A DNA stretch of 64,000 nucleotides from Planctomycetota bacterium. Its GTDB lineage: Bacteria; Planctomycetota; J058; JAJDCP01. The notes under the pieces were generated by a model. It made no database searches. It saw nothing but the letters and a program-made list of their open reading frames with translations, and had not been told where the DNA came from. A program made the position numbers and the translations under genes. The stretch spans positions 22,551-86,550 of the forward strand of contig JAJDCP010000082.1 of assembly GCA_029260765.1 (NCBI GenBank), in the 5' to 3' direction. This document shows, piece after piece, positions 12,001 through 19,150 of this stretch (position 1 is the stretch's first letter; every line of letters starts with the position of its first letter).

Positions 12001-15000
12001 ACCGCTTCGAGCCCGGCACCCTGCAGTTCCGGCTGATCGTGCAGGTGAACGGGGGGCCGAGCAGCAACTTCTTCAATGGCGGAGCGGATACGATCTCGGC
12101 GACCGTCGAAGTGGTGGTCAACAATGTACCCCCCACTGCCGACGCAGGCTGCGACCGCCGTGTGCTAAGGGTCGGGGACCCGTTGTTCCTCGACGGTTCA
12201 CGCTCCAGAGATGCCAACCGCCAGGACATCACCTTCTTCGCCTGGGATACAGCCGGGATCGTGGTTGCGACGGCAGAGACTGCCACGGTGAGCTTGCCGG
12301 TGGGCGTCCACACGCTGCGGCTGCGGGTGCTCGATCCGGTCAATCCAGTCATCGACGGCATCGACCTGGTGACCGTCGTGGTGGTCGACGACCTCAGTGG
12401 CGACACGCCACCAATGGCGGACGCCGGCCGCGACTTCCAGGCCCTGAGCAGCAGCGCCTCCAACCCTCAAACGGTGCAGCTCGAAGGCCGCGCCAGCGAC
12501 GACCCTGACGGGACTCTGACTTTCCATTGGACGCAACTGAGCGGGACCGAGGTGACGTTTGACAGCACCACGGCGCAGCCGAGCTTCTTGACCCCGTCAG
12601 AACCTGGAATTCTGGAGTTCGGGCTGACGGTCACCTCGGGCGGAGTCACCAGCCCGCAGGACGCGGTTCGGGTGGTGGTCGTGAGCGACGGCTCCGATCC
12701 CCGGCTGCCGCCGATCGCATCCGGAGAGCTGTTCGCCCGGGATCTCACGGGCGACGGGATGGAGGAGACTTTCGGGCTGGTCAATACCGGCACGATCCTC
12801 TCGGGTGACAAATCCGGTGACGACGAAGGTCTGGTCAGCTATTCCTGGCGCCAACTCGATGGCCCTCAGGTCATCCTGGACCGGAATGGCAACCCGGCTG
12901 TTTTCGAAGACGCCTTCCAGTTCTTCAACTTCGTCCCGTCGCTTCCCGGCTCCTACACCTTTGAGCTGCTGGTCGTTGACGACGAGGCCTTCGACGGTCT
13001 ACCAGACATGTTCATGGTCCAGATCCTCAGTCCAGCCGACACGACTGCCGGGCTGCCGCGGGTGGAAGTCCGTGCGGATACGGTGGCAAGCGTGGGGCAG
13101 AGCGTCAGTCTGGTCGCTGCTTCCGACGACGGCCTCGCCGCTGAACAGTGCTGGACGCAGCTACGCGGACCTTGGACTGCCTTGCGCAACGCGGTCTCGG
13201 ATTCGACGGTGAGCTTCGTGCCTGCGCAGCCTGGAATCTACGGGTTCCGCGTCACACGCTTCCGGCGCGACGCTCAGGGTGCTATCTTCTTGTTGGCTAT
13301 CGATGAGCATGAAATCGCCGTAAGTGGGACGGCCAACGCGGTTCCGGAGGCGGTGATCTCTGGTGCCCCGACCGGTACTGTGGGCGTAGGCGAAGAGATC
13401 GCACTCTCCGCACGCCTGAGCACAGACGCAGACGCAGATTCGCTGACGCTGTACTGGCACCAGACCCTCGGAGCTCCGGTAGTCTTGAGGAGAATGATGC
13501 TTAACGACGCCACCGACATCACCGTAACCCTGGAACAACCAGGCACGTACGTCTTCGAGCTGAGCGCCTTCGATGGCCAGAGCTGGAGCCGCACGGTCGC
13601 AACGACCCTCGTCGTGGCCAACGACGCACCGGCGGCGGTCGGTGGTGGCGGAGGCGGCGGTGGAAGCTGTGCCGTCCAGCCGCGCACCGGCAAGGCGACG
13701 CCCGCGGCATGGCTGGTCCTGCTCGGTTGCCTGCTGGCCGCCTGGCGCCCTGGACGACGCGCCCTGCTGCGTTTGCTCGGCAGGTTGCGCTCGTCAGGCT
13801 TGCACCTGCTGGGCCTCTGCACGCTTCCGTTGGTGGCCGGTTGCGGCCTGGGCTCGTTGCTACCGCTGTTGTTTCTCAGCAGCGGAGGCGGCGGAACAGT
13901 CGACACCAGTCAACCGGATGATGTGGGTGTGCTGCTCAGCTACGCCCCGGTGATGGAGCAGTCCTTGGTGGACGGCACGATCGCGCTGCCCGACTCGCTC
14001 GACATCCGTTTCGCACTGCTGAATCAAGGCGACGACGGCATCCCTGAAGGCCGTGTGGTGGCGTTCTTCCTCTCGGCCGACAAGGACTTCAACGCCGAAG
14101 ACGACCTGCGCTTTCTCGAGTTCCAGGTACCCGACGAGATTCCTGCCGGCACGAGCGCCGAATTTGGAGCCCGCACCGGAACGCTCTTGCCGCTCAGCGT
14201 TATTGTCCGGGGGCCTGTGTTCCTGATCATGCAGGTCAATGCTGACGACGAGACCGAATTGGCCGACGCCGACCTGAACAACGTCAGCGTGGGCGAGCAA
14301 CCCGTACAGATCTATCCGCAGGTGACCCCCACGGGCGTCGATCCCGATTTTGCCATCCTGAATTTTGTCGCGCCCACCGCCTCGATCCTCAACGGGGCGA
14401 CCAACGTGCTCGAAACCAGCGCCGTCACCGACGGGGTCGCCGAGTTCGCAGCTGTCGTCACCAACCTGGTCGAGCCTGTGACCACGAGCGTAACGCTGAC
14501 CGTGGACATCTTCCTCTCTGACGACACGACCCTGAGCAGCGACGACGACTCCTTGAGCGTCAGCATTCAGGGCGGCAGCAACAACTTCGTGTTCCCCCAG
14601 ACCACGAAGATCTCCGATTCCCTGAGGGTCGCGGGCATCCGTGTCGATCTTCCCTCGATCGCAGCGCTGGGCAGCGACGAGTCCCCAGCGCGCCGCTTCT
14701 TTCTGATGCGCCTGCGCAGCAATCTCGGGGACGAGAACAGCGAGAACAACACACGCACGGCAGAGCATGCGACGTTCATCTACGACCAGTGGCTGCAGGC
14801 GACCAACGGAGCGATCCTGCCGTCGACGAATGCCGGGGACCCGATCGCGCTGTCTGCGGTGGAGCTGCGCCCTGAAATCGAAAACGAGTTGCTTCCCACG
14901 GGGCGGCAACGCTTGTTGAGCTTCGAGATCCCCGAGCGAGATCTGACGCCCGAGCAGAGTCAGATTCTTCTGATCTGCTCGAGTCAAAGCTTCGACCCGA

Positions 15001-15698
15001 TCCTCGAGATCTTCAATCCCTCTGGCAAGGGAGCTCTGGCAAGGGATGACAGCGACTTCGGCAACGCGAGCGCTTTGTACCTGAACGTCGCCAGCCTTGG
15101 CAGCAACCGCACGTTCTTCATCGCGGTCTCGAGCTTCGACAATGTCGGAGGCACCTTCGACATGATCGTCGACATCAACCCTCGTGAGCCTGTCAGCGGT
15201 GCCGGCGGGAATGAGCTGCCGCCGCCTGTAGTGGTCCCTCACCTGGTCGGCAACCTGCTCGAGCTCGAGCGGGTGCCGAATGATGACGGCGTCGAGATAA
15301 GGCGGCACCCCTTCCAGGTGACGCAGGAAGAGAACGAGTTCCTGGTCTTCGTGCCCGCAAACGTCGCTCTGGGGCTGACCATCGTCAACGGCGTCAACCT
15401 GTTGCTCGAGGCAGGTCTCAACATCACGTTTGCCCAGTTCGTTGCCAACCAGAACCCGGTCACTGCGCTGGTGGATATCGTTCCGTCTGGCAACGACCTG
15501 ATCGTCAAGCCGCAGGGAGCCACCGAGTTGTTCTTCAGCCAGGAGCCCGGCTTCCTCATCCTGGTGCTGGAGTCGGGAGTGCCCGCGCCTGGCTCGCAGA
15601 GCTTCGAGCTGCGTTTTGACTATCTGTTCTTCAGGGACGACCTCGGCACAGCACGTTTCGACGAGCTTTCGGAAGCTCTGGAGCAGGCGCGGAATTGA
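3..15698 (+). CDS. Giant repetitive surface protein (choice-of-anchor-D-like modules, PKD-like domains), 5' partial
   Basis: The frame is open at the left edge and the first codons fall inside a module, so the true start lies outside the window. About 24 beta-sandwich-like modules of roughly 115 residues follow, each opening with a variant of SDTLDFG; this matches the choice-of-anchor-D / ASPM-SPD-2-Hydin type found in bacterial surface and adhesin-like proteins. From about residue 2890 to 4540 come other beta-rich segments, including PKD-like stretches (PPTADAGCD near 12.13 kb, PPMADAGRD near 12.41 kb, another near 13.35 kb). Near residue 4546 a poly-Gly run, a Cys, a hydrophobic segment and a basic tail look like a C-terminal sorting signal. 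The frame then continues through a lipobox (LPLVAGC) into about 618 further residues. A role in adhesion or the cell surface is inferred. No catalytic motif was seen. Confidence 0.9.
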   Translation, partial: PVFASSDSAGLIVFSLFSATPGDAEVRADILLAGVANRFNDTWQLTLLGELLDSVARDAVDPDTLDFGSVVQGFTSADSLCALYFQKDTMTPVSLEAVGILGDTGNAFSIATINQHSPLGGTVALPQTIGDVAGESLSVCVLFTPPDVGIYRAFLVATPEDGVADTIVLQGTGTGNATLNARALGSTDTDSLDFGKRPMLLTPYDSLCFSVVRQGTGSATLVGLTLLGDASGAFSIDTLSVGLPRILGDPDLDSAIVCVAFNPADTLDYTAFVLVSSQQAGQTQDTIFLFGKGGPGILTAFAQDDVSGNSSDSLNFGTTQNTLEIKVSRRAGPQDTTVVLTGATILDDADGVFSIASISPILPATIDSAGDSATVSISYSSSLPGISTATLVLTGLQPHSSDTIYLVGEALGADLNARALGSVNSDTLDFGKAPVGLLPGDSLCFSVVKVGTGNSVLAGLSLLGDTANVFALDTLSVSLPHTLGAPATDSALVCVSFSPADTFSYSAMILVTPQDAGQTQDTLWVFGQGGPGVLKAFAFDTAAASSDSLDFGNRRINAAVDTLSIKVARRASPQDTTVVLTGATILGDSGGVFSVVSISPSLPATLTETGDSVTVRVAFTPNAAVTADAMLVFSGPQAYNADTIFLAGVGTDGALDALALEGTHAGTDSLFFDTRPLFVAGGDSLCLSVVRSAGDTLVSVQGLSIVGDSFNVFSVATISQSLPFALSTVGSADTLLACVQFVPTDTGLFSALLIVHPLEADVAPDTIILQGRGGEGLLSARANITAAANNDTLHFGTVRAGLALDTLEVRVGRRDLGNDTTAVMTGATIVGDSNGVFSVVSISPSLPATLMASNDSVTVRITYQPNAAGFSAAQLVLSAQQLYSSDTIFLAGTAEAGALAASPAALDFGVRPIGLSGGDSLCFAVTRVAGDTNVTVAGLTLVGDTGAFFIQSVDQSLPHLLGPGALDSVTVCLKFQPPDTGAFSALLVVASAQADVAPDTVMLSGFGGHGVLTARANVTQALSSDTLDFGTVRAGLALDTLEVRVGRRDLAGDTTSVMTAATILGDSNGVFSVVSISPSLPATLLATTDSVTVRITYQPNSAGFSDAQLVLTALQANGSDTIFLAGTAEAGALAASPAALDFGVRPIGLSGGDSLCFAVTRAAGDTNVTVAGLTLIGDTGAFFIQSIDQSLPHILGPNTLDSVTVCLKFLPPDTGAFSALLVVASAQADVDPDTVLLSGFGGHGVLTARANVTQALSSDTLDFGTVRAGLALDTLEVRVGRRDLPNDTTVVMTGATIVGDSNGVFSVVSIEPALKATLLAATDSVTVRITYQPNSAGFSDAQLVLVSATPTGFDTIQLVGRAEAGALAANPGALDFGVRPLLLSGGDSLCFAVTRAAGDTNVTVAGLTLIGDTSAFFIQSVDQSLPHILGPNSLDSVTVCLKFLPPDTGAFSAMVVVASAQADVPPDTVLLAGFGGHSVLAARANVTNALSSDTLDFGTVRAGLALDTLEVRVGRRDLSGDTTAVMTGATIFGDSNGVFSVVSISPSLPATLLAAADSVTVRITYQPNSAGFSDAQLVLTAQQPYSSDTIFLAGSAENGALAANPGALDFGVRPLLLSGGDSLCFAVTRASGDTNVTVAGLTLIGDTGAFFIQSVDQSLPHILGPGTLDSVTVCLKFLPPDTGAFSALVVVASGQPDVAPDTVLLSGFGGHSVLTARANVTNALSSDTLDFGVVRADFALDTLEVRVGRRDLSGDTTAVMTGATILGDSNGVFSVVSVSPSLPATLLAATDSVSVRITYQPNAAGFSDARLVLTAQQPYGADTIVLAGTAEAGALALSQTTLDFGTKPLLLGQGDSLCFAVTRAAGDTNVTVDGLTIVGDSHNVFTLDSISPSLPHTLAGAGLDSVAVCVHFLPADTGVFEALLVVSAQQDDVPAETVMLIGRGGNSVLEAIAFDNLTGNGPDTLDFQTVRADLALETLDVRVTRRAGLHGTTTVFSGATIHGDTVGVFSLISISPVLPDTLLSTADSVNLRLTFQPNDAGSYGALLVLTSPQPYSSDTVVLLGVAEGGALLAQSISAPTAGSDSLDFGNKPVGLSQADSLCVSVTRVGGDTGVTLTGLTIVGDSQNVFSLASIGPSLPHALGPNSADSVVVCVYFRPADTGEVRALLVVSAQEADVPADTIVLRGRGATGFIEARAIDNNPANGLDTLDFQTTRAGVTSGTFDSLCVVAQRRFSLGDSSVVLTGASIIDDSAGVFSLQTISSILPDTLVTAADSVQFCLTFHPLVEGSYSARLVLTGPQTYSQDTIVLVGLGQSGRLLARSISSPSVGSDSLVFGAVPLLTRSDSLCFSVRRVQGDTGVTVAGLSIVGDTTGVFSIDTVAPSLPHDLSGSDSLVACVSFRPSDTGRFEALLVVSAQQLDVPADTIRLVGVGRMGVLEAYAVDANAATGADTLDFELQRVGAPDSTIDSLCVVVKRRLLPGDTLVSLTGVSLHDDTAGVFSVVHLGAGLPSTFLTGNDSSVICLRFEPRDSVPYGAELVLTGPDARSSDTIKIVGQGQGGALRALSISAPTAGLDSLDFGDVKARRRSGDSLCISVVRTLGDTAVTLGGVSIIGDTAGVFSVQQLSQSLPYPLGPQASDSTIICLTFSPQDSLSYGALLVVSAQEFDVPADTIKLVGHGVRGVLVVEATVLPIGSLDFPNTRYGVASESLCALIRNVGDTNLVVDGASIVGSSPQNYTVSGISQPLPFVLGAQQSETICVVFTPLDTLGLSSHLLISTAEGESAGLTLTGQGLFADIVVSADTLLFGDVSVTLDSVLLVTVDNPGNDTLHLQQVRAFGTGFTVETAGFGPSIAPHASDTFAVRFTPAFVGSHTGLVEIGTLADTSFLQIVGLRGAGVFEGADSLIVTATPSGTQEGNATVLHVRVVDRLLNTVTNFQMATGDSLFFRQVGGADSFTISYERGSVDITNIEAGIADPTGRGFIAPFGPINNFVNGELIVLARDDNNDTNVIFIASLPSLEGTSNPVTWDLSSDFNFDLFIPAVSDTVIAGVETGVPPTESLAIVLRSGVSGNPVLPPMGTAFTAVIFAPNDSSAIFNGGDTLFLPLRSTSETTRFAFQSTIAGVPTIMVLDSAQVQAGDDERITVLPNDLDRFVVSVAQNQLTAGAFAQFSVDALDSFDNLIPRFTIPGGETLRILTDRIGNGPDSNIVFFSRNPVNVSEEDPPGAAFAASGVFNANGQMFFDMTDLTAESVQVRVELGSSNGEVGLRYVPGAPVASVIVLPNERFVEGVGLLDTASFPTRLSDSAGFATAAVPFDVSVRLVDANNNTVPISTGTARVALNPVDVTAGLSGFSSIDPDTLLFFSQLNADTIDLAFSNSGVATGSVAYRVAAVERFLRVAQIADTVIAGLSHKRSTVHEVSSLPAETLLIELEGARFLPGFGLFRPADTLVAQTQGGLFRVTVVAVDSLNNVDVDFNRTGYLFSDDAIPNLGQRQAAHVGQRAAAVSLLVNRQASIDVDGELATVEANPSAPGDVIASLLQAKIQVVDPFNPSFANAQFRFFPALNRYVFRGGLVLEDPGDASRVVFELGDLATALKLDSDSLDFIHEAQLVVEADTVNLTDSRFQFIKGLAHYSMIVTDFLAPQNNRHLRLKVDPDSLQGGFSFAATEAVSDSFTVKISTLTISRLTWLGDGQGRINQMELHFNQLLNPTALNAAVIERFGASLTTTGQVASGSGFNLSTVQADSTDILLVEDEASILTITLGTPLPTTDTANIVFAIDNTSGLVTDNVVSRNFEGIKLQASNFQPLEFHDGAPPVLIASETRDFDLDGVADVLVLVFSEDLVAVSLDIADLLVQGPNNQNWIEGMTSGDLFIQDNEILILLRPDLTTSGIAAPDFAFLTNGVLVDASGNAAGGLLTNVDNLELVSGNAAGSKVSGLLQVRGASVDQGVQTVLANPGAIVLDARPSLLPLGPFDTSGVTVSWLAPSGVSLSPNNSLRTEFNRFEPGTLQFRLIVQVNGGPSSNFFNGGADTISATVEVVVNNVPPTADAGCDRRVLRVGDPLFLDGSRSRDANRQDITFFAWDTAGIVVATAETATVSLPVGVHTLRLRVLDPVNPVIDGIDLVTVVVVDDLSGDTPPMADAGRDFQALSSSASNPQTVQLEGRASDDPDGTLTFHWTQLSGTEVTFDSTTAQPSFLTPSEPGILEFGLTVTSGGVTSPQDAVRVVVVSDGSDPRLPPIASGELFARDLTGDGMEETFGLVNTGTILSGDKSGDDEGLVSYSWRQLDGPQVILDRNGNPAVFEDAFQFFNFVPSLPGSYTFELLVVDDEAFDGLPDMFMVQILSPADTTAGLPRVEVRADTVASVGQSVSLVAASDDGLAAEQCWTQLRGPWTALRNAVSDSTVSFVPAQPGIYGFRVTRFRRDAQGAIFLLAIDEHEIAVSGTANAVPEAVISGAPTGTVGVGEEIALSARLSTDADADSLTLYWHQTLGAPVVLRRMMLNDATDITVTLEQPGTYVFELSAFDGQSWSRTVATTLVVANDAPAAVGGGGGGGGSCAVQPRTGKATPAAWLVLLGCLLAAWRPGRRALLRLLGRLRSSGLHLLGLCTLPLVAGCGLGSLLPLLFLSSGGGGTVDTSQPDDVGVLLSYAPVMEQSLVDGTIALPDSLDIRFALLNQGDDGIPEGRVVAFFLSADKDFNAEDDLRFLEFQVPDEIPAGTSAEFGARTGTLLPLSVIVRGPVFLIMQVNADDETELADADLNNVSVGEQPVQIYPQVTPTGVDPDFAILNFVAPTASILNGATNVLETSAVTDGVAEFAAVVTNLVEPVTTSVTLTVDIFLSDDTTLSSDDDSLSVSIQGGSNNFVFPQTTKISDSLRVAGIRVDLPSIAALGSDESPARRFFLMRLRSNLGDENSENNTRTAEHATFIYDQWLQATNGAILPSTNAGDPIALSAVELRPEIENELLPTGRQRLLSFEIPERDLTPEQSQILLICSSQSFDPILEIFNPSGKGALARDDSDFGNASALYLNVASLGSNRTFFIAVSSFDNVGGTFDMIVDINPREPVSGAGGNELPPPVVVPHLVGNLLELERVPNDDGVEIRRHPFQVTQEENEFLVFVPANVALGLTIVNGVNLLLEAGLNITFAQFVANQNPVTALVDIVPSGNDLIVKPQGATELFFSQEPGFLILVLESGVPAPGSQSFELRFDYLFFRDDLGTARFDELSEALEQARN
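2340..5505 (+). repeat. 702-bp in-frame tandem repeats inside the giant gene
   Basis: Blocks of two alternating modules (a GTVRAGLALDTLEVRVGRRD type, then a GDSLCFAVTR type) recur with an exact period of 702 bp (234 codons). The same antisense open frame restarts at 2587, 3289, 3991, 4693 and 5395, which shows the period at DNA level. Similarity is much higher here than between modules outside the block, so the block probably arose by recent duplication or is kept uniform by gene conversion. It is also a likely assembly or copy-number hazard. Confidence 0.85.
13641..13844 (+). other. Internal C-terminal sorting-like signal followed in frame by a lipoprotein signal
   Basis: An eight-Gly run (13641-13664) is followed by Ser-Cys, a hydrophobic segment (AAWLVLLGCLLAAW) and an Arg-rich tail, the tripartite layout of MYXO-CTERM or GlyGly-CTERM-like tags. 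Only tens of codons later a second hydrophobic segment ends in LPLVAGC, with the lipobox Cys codon at 13842-13844. In-frame TTG codons at 13773 and 13785 could begin a separate lipoprotein, but neither has a convincing Shine-Dalgarno sequence. No stop codon separates the two signals. Confidence 0.6.
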
Positions 15699-15724
15699 AC
15701 CCCCCGTCGGGCTCGCCAGCACGG

Positions 15725-16777
15725 TCACACCTCCAGCGCGTGCTGCTCCCCATCCTGCGCTTGCACGCTCGGCACGCGGCGACAGAAGTAGCGACCGGGG
15801 TAGCTCTCCACCCAACCGTCGAGCTCGAGACGGGTCAGCGCAGCCAGCACTTTCTGCACCGAGGCGGGCGCTTGTTCGATCAGCTGATGGCTGGAGAGTA
15901 GACCCTCCCCCAGCAATGCCAGCAACGCACGCTCAAGCGCGGGTAGTTGCTGGTCAGCAGGCGGCGCCGCGGCGGGACGGACGGGCAGCTGCAGCCTCGC
16001 CAACACATCTGCTGCGTCCCGCACCAGGGGCGCCCCCTGTTGGATCAGCCGGTTGACGCCGCCCGCATCGATGCTCCCTATGGGGCCTGGCACCGCCATC
16101 ACAGGGCGGCCTTCGAGCAGCGCCCAGTCAGCCGTGATCAGTGCTCCAGAACGCGCGCCCGCAGCAACCACCAACACCGCCTGGCACATTCCCGCGACCA
16201 CACGATTCCGACGCGGAAACAAGAAGGGGCGTGGACCCTGCTCTGGGCGGTGCTCAGAGAGGACAGCCCCGCCCTGCTCGACGATCCGCGCCGCAAGGCC
16301 CTCGTGACCACGAGGATAGAGCCGGGCGTGCCCGGATCCCAGGACCGCGACCGTATGCCCGCCCGCGTCGAGGGCGCCACGGTGCGCCGCCGCATCAATC
16401 CCGCGCGCGAGCCCCGAGACAATGCACACGTCATTCGCGGCCAGCTCTCGCGCCAAACGGCGTGCTGTCGCCAGGCCGTAGGCCGTGGCCGCACGGGAGC
16501 CGACCAGCGCAAGGCAGGGCCGCTGCCACGCGCTCGGAGCGCCTTGACACAACAACACCATGGGAGGATCACAGACGCCCCGCAACAGTGCGGGATACTG
16601 CGCGTCTGGCAACGAAAGGACTTGTAGCTCGCGCTCCTGCCAGGTTTTCCGGAGCTTGCGCGCGCGCTGGAGCCAGGGCTCTGGCACCTGACCAGCCTGC
16701 CCGCCCTGCTCCCAGAGCTCGCGCCGCCGACGTTTGCCGGGGCGCTGCAGCCAGTGGGCCAACCATACATCGCTCAT
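15725..16777 (-). CDS. dprA: DNA-processing protein DprA (Smf)
   Basis: DprA binds incoming single-stranded DNA and loads RecA during natural transformation, in the cytoplasm. The Rossmann-like core is clear: ALVGSRAATAYG, then SGLARGIDAAAHRGALDAGG, GSGHARLYPRGHEGLA, FLFPRRNRVVAGM and GARSGALITADWALLEGR. A C-terminal winged-helix region (LLSSHQLIEQAP, LELDGWVESYPG) follows. I chose the ATG at 16777 because GGAGGCGGGA lies just upstream; a longer frame begins 21 codons earlier without such a site. Its length (about 350 aa) is normal. It converges on the giant gene with a 26 bp gap. No other competence gene is adjacent. Confidence 0.95.
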   Translation of the reverse strand: MSDVWLAHWLQRPGKRRRRELWEQGGQAGQVPEPWLQRARKLRKTWQERELQVLSLPDAQYPALLRGVCDPPMVLLCQGAPSAWQRPCLALVGSRAATAYGLATARRLARELAANDVCIVSGLARGIDAAAHRGALDAGGHTVAVLGSGHARLYPRGHEGLAARIVEQGGAVLSEHRPEQGPRPFLFPRRNRVVAGMCQAVLVVAAGARSGALITADWALLEGRPVMAVPGPIGSIDAGGVNRLIQQGAPLVRDAADVLARLQLPVRPAAAPPADQQLPALERALLALLGEGLLSSHQLIEQAPASVQKVLAALTRLELDGWVESYPGRYFCRRVPSVQAQDGEQHALEV

Positions 16778-17171
16778 TCCCGCCTCCGTTCCAACTTTGC
16801 GCACCGGATTCCACCCAGGGCCACCAGAGTGTGGCCCCATTTCGTGGACACCGCCGCATCAGGCTGCGGCGCGGTGCAGGTTCAGCAGGAAACAGGAGCA
16901 TCGGGCGTGCCAGGCGTCACTAGCCCTGCGCAGCCCCCAAGTCTGCCCGGACAGGTTGGCGCGAGCCCGGCGGCTTGCCCGGGCTAGGGGCTCCAGGCTC
17001 CAGGCTTCTGCCAGGGGAGACCAGGTCATGAGTAGAGACCACCGGAAACTCCGGGTGTTCCAGCAGACAGGCTGAAGTCTGAAGCCGGAGGCCTGAAGCC
17101 ACGGCGGGGGGACGCCCCTGAACACAGAGCCGCCAAGTTTGTCAACGGCTACTGGTGGGCAATGGGCAGGC
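16778..17171. other. Non-coding spacer with short direct repeats
   Basis: No supported gene was found between dprA and the next minus-strand gene. The stretch holds short direct repeats (GGCTCCA repeated near 16988-17005, and CTGAAG/CCTGAAG repeats near 17072-17098). I see no hairpin with a T tract and no tRNA-like fold. Confidence 0.5.
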
Positions 17172-17492
17172 CTAGCCCTTTGAAGCGTGGATCCAGCAAT
17201 GCACCGCGACGGAGGCCGGCATTCCGATCGTGCTGGCGGCCAGGGCGACGACCTGCTCGATGTCTGCCTCGCTGACTCCGGCCGCGCGGGCTTTGCGGGC
17301 GGACGATTTGACCGCACCTTCGCGCAACGCTCCGACGGCGATCGCCAACTTGAGCAGGCGCCGGGTGCCGTCATCCTGGCCCGTGCAGGCTTCAGCCTCC
17401 GCCGCGCGCATCAGCTCCCAGCACTCCCCGAGTTTGGGGAAGCTCTCCACGAAACGGTGGTAGGCGTGCGGGGCTTCTTTCTTCGATTCCAT
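17172..17492 (-). CDS. Carboxymuconolactone decarboxylase / AhpD-like small protein
   Basis: The product is about 106 residues, all-helical in character, with the family's core pattern of a first helix rich in Ala/Leu, then GALREGAVKSSARKARAAG and EADIEQVVALAASTIGMP. AhpD-like members carry a redox CxxC in the core; here that pair is absent (SARKAR in its place), so peroxidase or disulfide activity is doubtful. I chose the ATG at 17492 because AGGAG lies 8 bases upstream. The longer 121-codon frame has no comparable site. It stands alone, divergent from the VWA gene. Its substrate is unknown. Confidence 0.75.
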   Translation of the reverse strand: MESKKEAPHAYHRFVESFPKLGECWELMRAAEAEACTGQDDGTRRLLKLAIAVGALREGAVKSSARKARAAGVSEADIEQVVALAASTIGMPASVAVHCWIHASKG

Positions 17493-17611
17493 TGTGTGGC
17501 TCCTGTTGGAAGGGCAGAAAAAGCGTCTGCCTGACACAATCCTGACAAACGTAGGACATGGGCTTCCTAGAGTAGGAGAGTCACACCAGTTTGCAATGAA
17601 CGGGAGACTTC

Positions 17612-19060
17612 ATGCGCAACCCATGCCTCCTCTTCCTGCTGGCAGTCCTGGCAGCCACGGCGCTAGCGGGCGACGGCGAGCTCAGCTCGAAAGAGTTTTC
17701 CAGCCTGAAGAAGAAGATCGCCTCCAGCCTCGAAGCGGGCGACACCTACAGCGCCCGTTCTGCCATCGAAGAACTGGTTGACGACCAGAGCTTCCGGGCC
17801 ATCGACCTGCTGCTCGATGTCGTCGTCAAGGTCAGCGACGCCGGTATCCAGCAGACCTGCATCGAGACCATCGCCCAGATCGACAACGAAGATGCCGATG
17901 CCGAGCTGCTGATGCAGATGGACAAAGGCAAAGGCGGCTGGCAAGGTCGGGTGGTGATCTGTGATGCGATGGCTCTGCGCAACGATGCGACCTCGCTCGA
18001 CATCCTGGTCCTCGGCCTCGACGACCGTGAAGACACGGTGCAGCGCGCGGCCATGATGGCGATCAAGCAGCGCAACGATCAGAGAGCCCTCGACGGAGTC
18101 ATCGCGTTGATGGGACGCGAAGAGTCCAAAGAAGGCATCCTCTACCACATGTCCCGAGAGCTGCTCGAAGCGATGACCGGTGAGAGCTTCTCGGCGGCCG
18201 TCGACTGGCAGAACTGGTGGGCCAGCGCCCGCGACGACTTCGATCCCCGCGAGGTGACCGGAGCCGCCGAGAACCGCAACCATGAAGAGACCGAGCTGCG
18301 CAACCCCGACTTCTTCGGCACGGAGATCGGCTCCAAACGCATCGCCTTCCTGATCGACACCTCCGGCTCCATGCTCGAGATCGATCCCATGCCTTCGACC
18401 ACCGGAGGGGACGACCGGGTGGCCACGGGCGACAAGGAGCGCGAGTTGCTCGACGCTTTCGGGCTGGCGCCCGAAGCACCGACCCGCATGCGCATCGATC
18501 GAGCCAAGCACGAGCTGCAGCGCGTGATCGCCCTGCTCGACAAGGATGTGCGCTTCACCATCCTGGCCTACAACGGCGCGGCCACGATGGACGCCACCGG
18601 CAAGATCGACAAAGGCAACACCGAAGCCTGGCTCAAGGTCTGGAAGAACAAACTGACCTCGGCATCGTCCAAAAACAAGAAAGACGCCATGGGTTTCGTA
18701 CAAGCCTTGGAAGCCGACGGCGCCACGTTCACCAGCAGCACGATCGAGAATGCCTTCCAGATCCCGGATGCCGACACCTACTACCTACTCAGCGACGGCA
18801 TCCCGACCGAGCCGACGGACGACGGCATGGGCCAGATCAGCACAGACGACATCCTCAACAATGTGCAGAACTGGAACCGGTTGCGGAAGATCGTGATCCA
18901 CACCTTCGGCTTTGAAGGCGATGGCGGAGGCTTTGGCAGAGGAGGCGGCGGCCGCGGCGGAATGGGAGGCGGCGGCTTCGGCGGCGGCTCCGAAGACTTT
19001 GTGCAGTTCCTCAAGGATCTGGCCGAGCAGAACGGGGGCTCCTACAAGTCGATCGAGTAG
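17612..19060 (+). CDS. Exported HEAT-repeat / von Willebrand factor A protein
   Basis: A signal peptide (about residues 1-19, ending ATALA) is followed by a helical HEAT-like region of about 150 residues. A VWA domain then starts near residue 240. The metal-ion-dependent adhesion site is intact: DTSGSM near residue 248, a downstream Thr in FTSSTIENAF, and the Asp of LLSDGIPT. A Gly/Arg-rich linker near residue 440 precedes the last helix (EDFVQFLKDLAEQNGG). VWA domains bind protein partners through a divalent metal. HEAT plus VWA in a secreted protein is a common combination in planctomycetes. The start is supported by GGGAGA seven bases upstream. The specific role is unknown. Confidence 0.88.
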   Translation: MRNPCLLFLLAVLAATALAGDGELSSKEFSSLKKKIASSLEAGDTYSARSAIEELVDDQSFRAIDLLLDVVVKVSDAGIQQTCIETIAQIDNEDADAELLMQMDKGKGGWQGRVVICDAMALRNDATSLDILVLGLDDREDTVQRAAMMAIKQRNDQRALDGVIALMGREESKEGILYHMSRELLEAMTGESFSAAVDWQNWWASARDDFDPREVTGAAENRNHEETELRNPDFFGTEIGSKRIAFLIDTSGSMLEIDPMPSTTGGDDRVATGDKERELLDAFGLAPEAPTRMRIDRAKHELQRVIALLDKDVRFTILAYNGAATMDATGKIDKGNTEAWLKVWKNKLTSASSKNKKDAMGFVQALEADGATFTSSTIENAFQIPDADTYYLLSDGIPTEPTDDGMGQISTDDILNNVQNWNRLRKIVIHTFGFEGDGGGFGRGGGGRGGMGGGGFGGGSEDFVQFLKDLAEQNGGSYKSIE

Positions 19061-19150
19061 CTCCAGCAGCCAGCTAGCAGTCGACCGCTCCGGAGCGTTG
19101 AAGCCAGCGTGCCGGAGCGTTATCATTCGACGGCACCCCGGGGCCGGCGC

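Noticed and set aside
15685..15710. GGAATTGAACCCC, resembling the T-loop end of a tRNA or tmRNA on the minus strand
   Set aside because: The T stem does not pair and the remainder of a tRNA or tmRNA would have to lie inside dprA.
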